64,000 nucleotides of DNA from Nostoc linckia z4. Lineage in GTDB: Bacteria; Cyanobacteriota; Cyanobacteriia; Cyanobacteriales; Nostocaceae. This document shows, in pieces, positions 33,566 through 42,064 of the stretch. The stretch lies in the NCBI RefSeq assembly GCF_002608075.1, contig NZ_LAHA01000038.1:33-64032 (forward strand), given 5' to 3'. Positions within the stretch are counted from its first letter, which is position 1; every line of letters begins with the position of its first letter. The position numbers and the translations under genes are program-made. The notes beneath the pieces are model-generated. The model did not search any database, was not told the DNA's origin, and saw only the letters and a list, made by a program, of their open reading frames with translations.

Positions 33566-34048
33566 ATGAACATTAACGATATTATTGGCAAAGCTTGGTT
33601 ATTGAATTTAGACAATTCTGAAGGTTATGTACTGTCGTTCAAGCTTGTTGAACATAACAATTCATCGCCTATGTCACCTGAAACAGAACAAGAAGAGAAA
33701 AACACATTAATAGGAAAGAATTTACTAAATAACCCAATTTTAGAAAACTCGGAAAAAACTCTAAATCAGCCTAATAATCTGGTATCAACAAAAAAATCAA
33801 CTTTCATAAGTTCGTCAGAAGTAAGAGACTTGAGAGCAGAATTTAGAGAATATTTTTTTGGAAACGACACAAACTTACAATCTTTTGTAGAAGAAATCAA
33901 TAGAAATAAACAAGCTACTGATATTTTACAAATCAAATATGAAGAAATAGGAACAACAGTGCAGGAAAAAATCAGAGTTTTAATTGATAGGTTTGCAGAG
34001 CTAGACGCACTCAAACTATTAAAAGAAATATATGAAAATTGGAAATAA
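33566..34048 (+). CDS. Unknown protein with a C-terminal helical domain, possible effector-associated domain
   Basis: About 160 residues. The N-terminal 30 residues look like a small beta unit (INDIIGKAWLLNLDNSEGYV). Residues 40-85 are a polar linker. The C-terminal 80 residues (SSEVRDLRAEFREYFFGNDT to LDALKLLKEIYENWK) form a compact helical domain. Its size, position at the C-terminus and LRAEF...FGND pattern recall death-like effector-associated domains (EADs) of cyanobacterial conflict systems; this is inference only. An in-frame TTG at 33542 would add eight residues; neither start has a clear ribosome site. It lies 94 bp after the 83-codon gene and is convergent with the caspase gene. Confidence 0.55.
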   Translation: MNINDIIGKAWLLNLDNSEGYVLSFKLVEHNNSSPMSPETEQEEKNTLIGKNLLNNPILENSEKTLNQPNNLVSTKKSTFISSSEVRDLRAEFREYFFGNDTNLQSFVEEINRNKQATDILQIKYEEIGTTVQEKIRVLIDRFAELDALKLLKEIYENWK

Positions 34049-34107
34049 AGATTATCTGGTTGAATTACCTTAAATAAGACGCAAGAGAATATATAATAAT
34101 TTTTTAT

Positions 34108-35097
34108 TTAAATAAAAACATCAGGTTTTCGTTTCTTCATCTCTTCAATGAAAGTTTTAGTATAATTTTCCTCTTGCAATTTAAGAATTAACGCCTTCAC
34201 TTTCTCCTCTCGGTTTTTGCCAGTAAATTCTTCGTAAGATATATCACTACAAATATATAAAACTTCATTTAACTCATCTGGAGGAAAATGAATATTAATA
34301 AGTCTTTCTAATTCGGATGGCTTATTTCTTACAACCTCAGCATGAAATTTTATTAAGGCTTTGGCTATGATAATATCATAGCCTTCGCCATCGACGAAGA
34401 TATCTGGAGTCATCTCACAGCTTTCTTCTTCAACTTTTTCCTTGATGTATCCATGTAATTCACGGATGGAAATCTTACCATCATTGTCTTTGTTTGCTGC
34501 TCCAGATTGAATTCCCTCTACTAGATAGTGCGTGTAAATTGAAAGCGTTGAGTCTTGTCTTTCAAAAGATTCTTGAGTTGCATTGGAAGAAGTGAGAACC
34601 GCACTTCCCTTAGCACCTAGCTGCTGTTTTAGCTGCTCTTTGAGCTTGACAGAACTATCACCTTTTGCCTGTAAACCGTAAGCACCGCTAAAGCAAGCAT
34701 CAATAATTAAAACTTGCCTTTTACCACCACGCGTAGAGCGTAACTTGAATTCTTCCTGGATAAAACTTGCTTCTACACTGGTAGCTCTAAGATCATCTTT
34801 AGTAGTAATCCGATTTGCTAAATAAAGATGCTTGTTATCTTGATTAAAAAAACCATGACCAGAGAAATATAATAATACTAAATCATTGTTACTAGCTTTC
34901 TCAAACCGCTTTACAATTGCTTTTCGCATTTCAATCAAATCGGGATTCAGCAGCTTTTCAATTTGATCAAAACCTCCCAGATTCGGGTTTTGCAAAACTT
35001 TCTGCATAGCTTCCACATCCTTGAGAGGTGTTGAGAGGGAAGGGATACCTTCACCGTACTCACTGACTCCAATTAGTAGTGCTATCTTCTTACACAT
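34108..35097 (-). CDS. Caspase-like protease with C-terminal effector-associated (EAD-like) domain
   Basis: 329 residues. The peptidase C14 p20 domain has ALLIGVSEYGEGIPSL at the start, catalytic His81 in YFSGHGF and Cys135 in IIDACFSGA. A calcium-loop-like NKDNDGKISIRE lies at about 202-213. The last 70 residues (ERLINIHFPPDELNEVLYIC to EEMKKRKPDVF) fit the death-superfamily EAD1 pattern, a six-helix adaptor linking effectors to signalling partners. The ATG at 35097 overlaps the end of the EACC1-like gene by eight bases; a GTG two codons earlier is possible. Caspase plus EAD plus EACC1 is the published architecture of multicellular-bacterial conflict systems, so regulated proteolysis or cell suicide is inferred. 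Confidence 0.85.
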   Translation of the reverse strand: MCKKIALLIGVSEYGEGIPSLSTPLKDVEAMQKVLQNPNLGGFDQIEKLLNPDLIEMRKAIVKRFEKASNNDLVLLYFSGHGFFNQDNKHLYLANRITTKDDLRATSVEASFIQEEFKLRSTRGGKRQVLIIDACFSGAYGLQAKGDSSVKLKEQLKQQLGAKGSAVLTSSNATQESFERQDSTLSIYTHYLVEGIQSGAANKDNDGKISIRELHGYIKEKVEEESCEMTPDIFVDGEGYDIIIAKALIKFHAEVVRNKPSELERLINIHFPPDELNEVLYICSDISYEEFTGKNREEKVKALILKLQEENYTKTFIEEMKKRKPDVFI

Positions 35098-35491
35098 TTC
35101 CACTATCCATCTTTTCTAAAAGCTTTTCTACTAATCTCTCAGCTTCTTGTAGCTCTTTTCGGCTTTTAACTTCAATATTCACTTCTTTAGATTCCGCTGC
35201 AACCTTGAGATTGATTTTGATGGGTTTATCTGCTAGGCGATCGCTTAAAAAACTGAAAAAGCTTTTAACATTCTTCATGCTCACTTCAGCCGTAAGCACT
35301 CCTATTAAGGTGGCAAACGCTGACTTGCTTCCCGCTTCTGGATTCAAATCTTCGGTACGTTCGGCTTTCTCTACTTCATCTAATTCCCGGATTTCCCGTA
35401 GCAGCTTGTTAGCTATTTTTTGCCGCTCCTCATCATCTAAATCTGCGTCATCAACGACAAAAGTGAATTTAATCGTGGGTTCGTCTGCCAT
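35090..35491 (-). CDS. EACC1-like effector-associated constant component
   Basis: 133 residues. IKFTFVVDDADLDDEERQKI, then LLREIRELDEVEKAERTEDL, GSKSAFATLIGVLTAEVSM, a central helix with FFSFLSDRLADK, then strands KINLKVAAESKEVNIEVKS and a final helix. This order and the alternating strand/helix pattern match the EACC1 family, the constant partner encoded beside EAD-linked effectors. The ATG at 35491 with GGAGG seven bases upstream is chosen over an ATG at 35509. The caspase start lies within its last codons. Its biochemical role is unknown; coupling effector and sensor modules is proposed in the literature. Confidence 0.75.
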   Translation of the reverse strand: MADEPTIKFTFVVDDADLDDEERQKIANKLLREIRELDEVEKAERTEDLNPEAGSKSAFATLIGVLTAEVSMKNVKSFFSFLSDRLADKPIKINLKVAAESKEVNIEVKSRKELQEAERLVEKLLEKMDSGNV

Positions 35492-35998
35492 TTTAACCTC
35501 CAAAGTCATGTTATAAAGTACTCACGGGAAAAATTTTAGATTAACAGTTTTGTGTATATTTACTAAGATTTACCAACACAGCAAAGTATACTACTTGTAT
35601 ACTACCTTGTATAAATTTTTTCTTTTTATTTAACAAAATTCCTATTTGGCTGGACTTTAGACTAAGACGGTTTCACGGAAACAAAGCTGCTCAAGTTCGT
35701 CAACAACAGAAAAGTTGATAGTGCTGCGCGGTTATAAACTAGTCATTTAGCATGTTCCTCGATCTAACAATCAGATCGATGTGGGCTTACTTGTTGACTT
35801 GTTGATTCTCTTCCAGATGAATGAAACTCAAGCAATATAAGGATTTGCAAGGATGCAAAAGCAGATGTGCGTGAAATGCCATTGTCTTAAATATTTTTAT
35901 TTTTCGTTACATATTCAACCCCAATGAAAGTTAAAATAAATAAAAACCTACATCAATAGGTAGTTATTTAATAACTAAATTTAGGGGCAATACCAATT
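35492..35998. other. Divergent intergenic region
   Basis: A 507-bp AT-rich gap holding the promoters of the EACC1-caspase operon and of the unknown gene at 35999. It includes ATACTACTTGTATACTACC (about 35587-35606), a short direct repeat that might bind a regulator. No gene or RNA recognised. Confidence 0.45.
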
Positions 35999-36463
35999 AT
36001 GAACATTGAAAAAGGCGATAAGGTAATAACTCCGAATGGACAAGGCGAAGTAATTGACGATAAAGTTTATAACGGAATATTTTCAGTCTTCTCCGACCCA
36101 CAAGTTAAAGTCAAATTAGATCCCTCTGGAAAAGAAAAAGATTTCTCTCAAGAAGATTTAAAATTACAAGCTAAAAAGCCAAGCCCAAAAGAAGCAATTG
36201 AGGCAGTAGATAAAATTAAAGAACAACTTAATAAAATCCCTAATATGCCAACCAGGGAAAAAGGAGAGTTACCCAATCATTTGGAATATTTTAAGCAAGA
36301 TATTCAAGTTGATAATGAACTAAGAAAACAGCTAGGACTGGCAAATTTAGACTATGTAGCTAAAACACTGGAAACACTGAAAAAAACAGATTCTACAGCA
36401 AACTGTTGGCAGGAAATAGAATCTAATTTGAAGATACTACGCTGGTGGACTAGAGCAAAATAA
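35999..36463 (+). CDS. Unknown protein with N-terminal SH3/KOW-like motif
   Basis: 154 residues. The first 60 (GDKVITPNGQGEVIDDKVYN to VKVKLDPSGKEKDFS) resemble a small beta-barrel of SH3/KOW type. A charged linker (LQAKKPSPKEAIEAVDKIKE) and a helical C-terminal domain with DYVAKTLETLKK and WRAK-like end (LRWWTRAK) follow. No catalytic motif, signal or membrane segment. It is transcribed away from the caspase operon and stands alone. It may belong to the conflict island by position; I do not recognise the family. Confidence 0.6.
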   Translation: MNIEKGDKVITPNGQGEVIDDKVYNGIFSVFSDPQVKVKLDPSGKEKDFSQEDLKLQAKKPSPKEAIEAVDKIKEQLNKIPNMPTREKGELPNHLEYFKQDIQVDNELRKQLGLANLDYVAKTLETLKKTDSTANCWQEIESNLKILRWWTRAK

Positions 36464-36706
36464 CTATGTTTATATACCAAAATAGATAAGATAAATCTTT
36501 TTCAAGTAGAAGCGATCGCAGCAGTATTTATTTTTATCTCAATTAGCGGTTGAGAGTAATGCAACGATGATTTCCTTCTTTATATTTATGCTGAAGAAGC
36601 GATCGCACTACATCCCCATTAAACTATCGATGATTGACGATGAGCGATCGCTCAAATTAGACCAATGCTAGGATCGCAGAATATATACCATCAGTCTTAG
36701 CTAACT
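36464..36706. other. Intergenic region rich in HIP1 sites
   Basis: Three GCGATCGC octamers in about 150 bp (36512, 36598, 36643). This is the highly iterated palindrome typical of cyanobacteria. No gene seen. Confidence 0.6.
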
Positions 36707-37081
36707 ATGCAACTTGAAGACTACTTTAACTTTCTAGCTCCTGATGATATTCGACTCCAGGGTACACGGGTAGGAATTGAAACGATTTTGTTTGACTACC
36801 TCTTCCGTGCTAAAACTCCAGAAGAGATTGCCAAGACTTACACCTCATTGACTTTAGAACAAGTCTATGCAACCATTCTCTACTACTTGCATAATAAACA
36901 AGCGGTAGATGCCTACATGACGGATTGGCTAGAGTGGGGCGATACTCTTTCAGAGTCACTTCGTGAACGCATGAGAGAAGAACAACGCCAAAATCCCAAC
37001 CCAGTTGTAGAGAAACTACGAAAATTAAAAGCTGAAAAAATGGCGATTCAAGGTGATGGCGTTCAAATATCTCATAGATGA
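36707..37081 (+). CDS. DUF433-family antitoxin
   Basis: 124 residues. Starts MQLEDYFNFLAPDDIRLQGT followed by RVGIETILFDYLFRAKTPEE and YTSLTLEQVYATILYYL, the HTH-like DUF433 domain, usually the antitoxin partner of a DUF5615 PIN-like toxin. The C-terminal helix (SLRERMREEQRQNPNPVVEK) likely wraps the toxin. The toxin reading frame begins at 37056, inside the last codons of this gene, giving a 26-bp overlap. The toxin is broken by frameshifts while this gene is intact, so the antitoxin may now be solitary. Confidence 0.85.
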   Translation: MQLEDYFNFLAPDDIRLQGTRVGIETILFDYLFRAKTPEEIAKTYTSLTLEQVYATILYYLHNKQAVDAYMTDWLEWGDTLSESLRERMREEQRQNPNPVVEKLRKLKAEKMAIQGDGVQISHR

Positions 37082-37396
37082 GAATGTCGATCCAAGTTTA
37101 CACAATTCAACTTCGCCGTCTCAAGCCCGATTTATTTGTAATGGCAGTGGGAGACTTAACTACTCCAAAAAAAGGAACTCTAGACCCAGAAATTTTGCTT
37201 TGGTGTGAAGAACATGAATGTATTCTAGTCACAAACAATCGCAAATCGATGCCAGTGCATTTGGCAGATCATTGGAATATTCATCCTGAATCCAAAATTA
37301 AGCGTTGGTGAAAATCTTGAGCAGTTATTTTTGATAGCTGAGGGTTCCCTTGATAACGAGTATCAAGACCGAATAGAGTTTCTTCCTCTGTTTTAG
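37056..37396 (+). pseudogene. DUF5615 PIN-like toxin disrupted by two frameshifts
   Basis: The N-terminus MAFKYLIDENVDP is in one frame from 37056. After about 37094 the sequence VYTIQLRRLKPDLFVMAVGD to TNNRKSMPVHLADH continues in a second frame. After about 37277 a third frame reads IFILNPKLSVGENLEQLFLI and ends at 37396. Removing one A in CCAAGT at 37092-37095 restores D-P-V-Y-T-I-Q. The second break has also lost the family's usual GRHIPG segment. Together the three parts make a complete DUF5615 protein with its acidic IDEN motif. The toxin is therefore inactive unless these are sequencing errors. Confidence 0.85.
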
Positions 37397-37501
37397 GAAG
37401 TTGTTGCATTTTTGCATTCATCACTGAACTGGAAAATTGAGTAGCGGAAATTTCCAAATAATTGCAGAATAAATGCAGTTCGTCATTATTATTACCTGGA
37501 A

Positions 37502-38896
37502 ATGCCGACTACACTTGCTGACGCACAAAATTTACTTTCTGACCTCATTGCCCGTTATTCAGAACGTGTGGATTATCTGATGATTCGCCTTGAAGAAGCA
37601 GAAGGGACTGATATCTTGTTGCGTGGCGACAAGGTAGAAACCCTCAGTGAAGGCATCTCAATTGGCGGACATATTCGCGCTTGTTATAAAGGTGGATGGG
37701 GGTTGAGTTGCTTTAACCAACTTTCCACAATCAAGGATCGTATCGAAGAAGCCATTGCTGCGGCGCGGATGGTTGGCGATGAAGAAACTTTACTCGCACC
37801 CATTGACCCGGTGCAAGTAATATGCAATCTGCCTCTGGTCGGCACCGATCCGCGAAAAATCTCACTTTCCAAGAAAAAACAATTATGCGATCGCTACACA
37901 GAATTGCTCAAAAGTGTCGATCGCAGAATTACCACTACCTCGGTGCGCTATGGAGACAGCGCCCAAAGAGTAATCATCGCCACCTCTGAGGGCACTTTTA
38001 TAGAACAATCTTGGGTGGATATGGAAATGCGCTTTGCCGCCACCGCTAAAAATGGCGAAACTGTCCAAACTGGTAGAGAAACCACCGGTTCTCGCAAAGC
38101 CTACGAAGATTTAACTAACTTGGACGAACAAGTCCAAAGTGCAGCTCAAAGAGCGATCGCAGCTTTATCTCTGCCATCAGTCAAAGGCAATACCTACACC
38201 GTAGTCATTGACCCAATTCTCACTGGTTTGTTTGTCCACGAAGCCTTCGGACACCTTTCGGAAGCAGATATGGCTTATGAAAACCCAGATTTATTAGAAG
38301 TCATGACCATTGGGCGACGGTTTGGCCCAGAAGAACTGCAAATTTTTGATGGTGCTGCCCCAGAAGGACATCGCGGTAGCTATTTTTACGATGATGAAGG
38401 CACTCCTGCCACCACCACTCAACTAATTAAAGATGGCGTTTTAGTTGGACGTTTGCATTCTCGTGAAACCGCAGGCAAATTAGACGAAACACCTACGGGG
38501 AATGCCCGCTGTCTCAACTATCACTTTGCCCCCATTGTACGCATGACAAACACCTGGATTGAACGGGGTAAAACACCAGTGCAAGACTTATTTACTGGTA
38601 TCAAAGAAGGAGTTTATGCCCGCAATTGGTTGGGTGGAATGACCAACGGCGAAATGTTCACCTTCAGCGCTGGGGAAGCCTGGATGATTAGGAACGGCAA
38701 AATTGCCGAACCTGTACGCGATGTCACACTGTCGGGAAATGTATTCCAAACTTTAGCTGATATCGAAGCAATTGGTGATGACTTTTATTGGGATGAATCC
38801 GGTGGTTGTGGAAAGGGAGGACAAAACGGCTTATCGGTAGGCTGTGGCGGCCCTAGTCTCCGAATTCGAGATGTAGTTGTTGGTGGAGAAATATAA
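37502..38896 (+). CDS. tldD: TldD/PmbA-family metallopeptidase (TldD type)
   Basis: A 464-residue zinc peptidase subunit. The HEXXXH motif is in VHEAFGHLSEAD (about residue 247), with the family blocks GTPATTTQLIKDGVLVGRLH, ETPTGNARCLNY, NWLGGMTNGEMFTFSAGEAW and a C-terminal CGKGGQNGLSVGCGGPSLRI. TldD acts as a heterodimer with TldE and processes small peptides such as microcin B17 and CcdA; the partner gene is not in this window. ATG with a weak upstream CTGGAA. It has no clear operon. The fold shares the HEXXXH signature with the large protein at 30760. Confidence 0.92.
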   Translation: MPTTLADAQNLLSDLIARYSERVDYLMIRLEEAEGTDILLRGDKVETLSEGISIGGHIRACYKGGWGLSCFNQLSTIKDRIEEAIAAARMVGDEETLLAPIDPVQVICNLPLVGTDPRKISLSKKKQLCDRYTELLKSVDRRITTTSVRYGDSAQRVIIATSEGTFIEQSWVDMEMRFAATAKNGETVQTGRETTGSRKAYEDLTNLDEQVQSAAQRAIAALSLPSVKGNTYTVVIDPILTGLFVHEAFGHLSEADMAYENPDLLEVMTIGRRFGPEELQIFDGAAPEGHRGSYFYDDEGTPATTTQLIKDGVLVGRLHSRETAGKLDETPTGNARCLNYHFAPIVRMTNTWIERGKTPVQDLFTGIKEGVYARNWLGGMTNGEMFTFSAGEAWMIRNGKIAEPVRDVTLSGNVFQTLADIEAIGDDFYWDESGGCGKGGQNGLSVGCGGPSLRIRDVVVGGEI

Positions 38897-39170
38897 ATCA
38901 AGATTCAAACAACTAACGCCAATATTGTTATTTCATAAGCCATGAAATTTTGTAGGGTGTGTTATGCCGCAGGCTAACGCACCTTTAACTTAATACACTT
39001 CAGACAGACCTGTTTTTTCTTCTTCCCTGTTCCCCGTTTCCTATTCCCTTACCTCCACTATCTTGACCTTTAACTGTAGATTATTGTGAATTTATTTAAG
39101 ATAAATGGAAAATCATTTTAACAGAACTGTATTCTGTTAATCAAACTTCTCATATAGAGGAATTTGTCTC

Positions 39171-40598
39171 ATGAAAAATCCTTCCGCAAGAGAAAAAGAT
39201 GCAGGCTTTCCCCTATCTGGCAAAAATCAATTTAGAGTTTTTAGAGTTACAAAGAAACAAATTTTATTTAGTACCCTGATTCTCAGTGTAGGTTTGGTGG
39301 GATTCGGTGGTTTTTGGTTTCAATCCAGATATGAATTTCAAGATAAAATGAATGTCAAATTAAAGGAATTATCTAATGTTGATTATCCTATAAATCCCGC
39401 TTTGTTAGGGAAAAATTTTCAAAGATATTCACACAGAAAGTTAACAATCACCAAAAAAGACGATACCCATTTCGATTTTGTTTTAGAACCAACAGATGAA
39501 AAAACAGCAAAAATAGTTATTAAAAACATTGATTTAGAATTATTAGTTCCCAAAGTACCTGCCTGGGTTAAACAAGATGAAGGTTTAGAATTAATAGCTT
39601 TTACAGATAGAGAATGGAACAGACAGCAAATTAGTTTTCCTGCAAATTCCCCAAATATAGAAATTGTTGGAGGAGATGGTTTTGAAAAACAAAACCTCGT
39701 TGAGGTTGCTTTGGCTAACAATTGTTTAAATGCAGGATATTGGGAAATTTTGCTATTCAATAAAGATGAAAATAATAAAACTCTTTATTATCAGAGTTGG
39801 TTTACTTTCCCAATGGGACATTATAAAAATGTTTTTGAAAAAATTAACAATATTTCTTATTGGCGTCACTGGTGGAGATTAGAACACTGGCAAGATCCAA
39901 GTGGGACAATCGTTAACACCGAACTGCTGAGAAATGTAATCGCTCAAAAAGAAATAGCTACTCAATTTCCACTAGATGAAAGGATAATTGTAGCTGGAGA
40001 ACAAAGTAGAAAAGTCAGGACTACCCTAGCAACTAATATCACAACTTGGAGAGATTTATATGAAAATCATCATCAAATCAAATTTGCCAGTTTTCTGCCA
40101 CCGGGATTATACAATCAAAACAAGCCTTGGGGAAATCAATACTGGAGAATAGGAAAATTTGAAAAAGCAATTTGGAGAATCGTGAAACCAACTGGTGTTA
40201 AGTCAAATTTTGACGAAATTGAGTTAGTTTTCACAGATACTAACAACGGCGAACAAAATAAATTATTTATCAGTGGTGTAAATCTGAAAAACCTTCCTCA
40301 ACTACCTGTGGAAGAGTATCCTAAAGGCTTATATATGCCAATGGGAATTGGCATACCTCCCTTTTATCAAAGCTACGAAGAATTAACCAAAAATCATCCA
40401 GATGTGAGTCCCTTCTTCAGTGTGTTACTAGATTCCCAACAACGCTGGATAGATCATCATCGCTTAGCAGTTGATGGTTCTGTAATGCATCTCGATCGCG
40501 ATAACTCAAATCTGTTACATATTTACTTATTATCCTACGAAAGGAATACCTTAGTAGCTCATTTTCTGCTCAATATAGATCGGATAAAGCAGAATTGA
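39171..40598 (+). CDS. Membrane-anchored protein of unknown function
   Basis: 475 residues. A cytoplasmic N-terminus of about 30 residues, one transmembrane helix (about 31-50, ILFSTLILSVGLVGFGGFWF), then a large extracytoplasmic part rich in Trp and Asn (YWRHWWRLEHWQDPSGTIVN, PPGLYNQNKPWGNQYWRIGK). It contains VEEYPKGLYMPMGIGIPPFY and HHRLAVDGSVMHLDRDN. No catalytic motif recognised. ATG with GAGGAA eight bases upstream is convincing. Similar single-anchor proteins occur in cyanobacteria, but I cannot name the family. A monocistronic unit. Confidence 0.7.
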   Translation: MKNPSAREKDAGFPLSGKNQFRVFRVTKKQILFSTLILSVGLVGFGGFWFQSRYEFQDKMNVKLKELSNVDYPINPALLGKNFQRYSHRKLTITKKDDTHFDFVLEPTDEKTAKIVIKNIDLELLVPKVPAWVKQDEGLELIAFTDREWNRQQISFPANSPNIEIVGGDGFEKQNLVEVALANNCLNAGYWEILLFNKDENNKTLYYQSWFTFPMGHYKNVFEKINNISYWRHWWRLEHWQDPSGTIVNTELLRNVIAQKEIATQFPLDERIIVAGEQSRKVRTTLATNITTWRDLYENHHQIKFASFLPPGLYNQNKPWGNQYWRIGKFEKAIWRIVKPTGVKSNFDEIELVFTDTNNGEQNKLFISGVNLKNLPQLPVEEYPKGLYMPMGIGIPPFYQSYEELTKNHPDVSPFFSVLLDSQQRWIDHHRLAVDGSVMHLDRDNSNLLHIYLLSYERNTLVAHFLLNIDRIKQN

Positions 40599-40709
40599 GA
40601 ATTGATAAGTAAGATAAATGAAAATCAAACTCCAAAAGTTCAGAGTCTCAACTTCTGAAAAAATTTATGTATGCGTTTGTTGAACAGCGAATCGATATAA
40701 CTCTAATTA

Positions 40710-41009
40710 TTAATGTACTTGCTTGAGTAAAGCCATCCACATGTCAGACGGATAGGAATAGTAATCAATTTCCTCGATTTGATATTGATAAGATTTATTG
40801 TCTTGTCGTAGGATGATGCGATCGCTAGCTTTAATACCGTTCCCTACTCCAGTCATGTAGCCTATTGTTCCTTCATTGAGTCGCTCAAAGATGTAGTCGC
40901 TTCCACTGACTTGTTGGCTATAGTCATGTATTTTAGTCTGCTGTTTGAATTCTTTTAGTGGAGAGGTTACCAGGACTAACTTATTGAAGAAGCTAACACT
41001 TAAATTCAT
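40710..41009 (-). CDS. Small conserved-looking protein of unknown function
   Basis: About 99 residues, from MNLSVSFFNKLVLVTSPLKE; an ATG three codons earlier is possible. The rest alternates short strands (SGSDYIFERLNEGTIGYMTG, ASDRIILRQDNKSYQYQIEE), suggesting a small beta-rich domain. No signal peptide or membrane segment. It is flanked by AT-rich gaps on both sides and has no operon partner. The reading frame has good codon use, but I do not recognise the family. Confidence 0.55.
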   Translation of the reverse strand: MNLSVSFFNKLVLVTSPLKEFKQQTKIHDYSQQVSGSDYIFERLNEGTIGYMTGVGNGIKASDRIILRQDNKSYQYQIEEIDYYSYPSDMWMALLKQVH

Positions 41010-41399
41010 ATACTTCATGTCAAAATTAAATTAAAATTTAATATAATTTAATAATTAATGGCTAAGTTTTATTAAGTTTTAACTTTTCATCAACTCTATC
41101 TTATGGTGAAAAGTCCTTTGATGTCACTACTAATTTTTGAATATCGTATTGATGAATTACTTGATTTTCTGGCAATCTTGAGCATCTAGTACAACACCAG
41201 AGACGGTAGTGGCTAATTATTGATTAACAATTTAAATCTACAGTATTACTAACAGCAGATTCAACTGTAAAATCACCGAATTCTTTAATAAGATTGGCTA
41301 AATTTAGCAATTTTCACGGAATTTGTTAAGATTTATTCACAGAAGATTTTATGTCTGCAAAATTTAGTGTATATGTCTTTTTCTAAAATAAATATATTT
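41010..41399. other. AT-rich intergenic region
   Basis: About 390 bp, strongly AT-rich. It contains TAATTTAATAATTAATGG-like sequence near the 5' end of the small gene, likely its promoter. No gene, RNA or repeat recognised. Confidence 0.5.
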
Positions 41400-41996
41400 C
41401 TAGTTTACACTTGGGGCTTTGACGGCCATATCTACCTGTTTTAGTAATACTTCTAGGCTGGAAGAGTTATCCAAAACAATATTTGCACGAGCCACTTTTT
41501 CTGCGAGGGATAGTTGACTATTAATCCTAACTTGTGCTTGTTGTTGATTTAAATGATTTCGTTGCATCAATCTCTGTAATTGTTGTTCTTGAGAACAATG
41601 TACTACCCAAATTTCTGTAACCAAATCAGTCATCCCAGCTTCAAATAACAGAGGCACTACTAACACCAGGATTTCTGAAGAACATTGGATAATAGCTTCA
41701 ACAAAGCGATCGCGCACATAAGGATGAATCAAACTCTCTAGCCAGTTGCGTTCATCTTCTCGATTAAAAATAATTTCGCCCAACTTTTGGCGATGGAGAT
41801 TCCCATCTGCTAGTAAAATTTCTTGCCCGTAACGCTTAGCGATGGCGTCAAGAACAGGCGAACCCAGTGATACTGCTTCCCTGGCATAAATATCTGCATC
41901 TAAAATCGGCAGATTATAAGTGCTAGCTAAATAATTAGTGACAGTGGTTTTACCTGTGGCAATACCACCAGTTAAGCCGATTATGCGTTTAGTCAT
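41400..41996 (-). CDS. coaE: Dephospho-CoA kinase
   Basis: A 198-residue enzyme catalysing the last step of coenzyme A synthesis, phosphorylation of dephospho-CoA. The P-loop is in IIGLTGGIATGKTTV at residue 4 onward, with DADIYAREAV, the lid region and VVHCSQEQQLQRLMQRN. Length fits the family with the ATG at 41996. The 70 codons upstream in frame are translated repeats and part of the neighbouring gene, so they are excluded. The start codon is the first unit of a CATTGGG tandem array, leaving no Shine-Dalgarno. It follows cobA-hemD on the same strand. Confidence 0.93.
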   Translation of the reverse strand: MTKRIIGLTGGIATGKTTVTNYLASTYNLPILDADIYAREAVSLGSPVLDAIAKRYGQEILLADGNLHRQKLGEIIFNREDERNWLESLIHPYVRDRFVEAIIQCSSEILVLVVPLLFEAGMTDLVTEIWVVHCSQEQQLQRLMQRNHLNQQQAQVRINSQLSLAEKVARANIVLDNSSSLEVLLKQVDMAVKAPSVN

Positions 41997-42043
41997 TGGG
42001 CATTGGGCATTGGGCATTGGGCATTGGGCATTGGGCATTGGAG
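41994..42043. repeat. Heptameric tandem repeat (CATTGGG)
   Basis: Seven CATTGGG-type units starting exactly at the start codon of coaE (CAT on this strand). A typical cyanobacterial STRR that occupies the place of the ribosome-binding site. Confidence 0.9.
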
Positions 42044-42064
42044 AAGATTTTCTCCCCTGCTTCC

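Noticed and set aside
35079..35516. 145-codon Ser-rich frame on the plus strand
   Set aside because: It is the antisense shadow of the EACC1-like gene, which has a strong ribosome site and family match.
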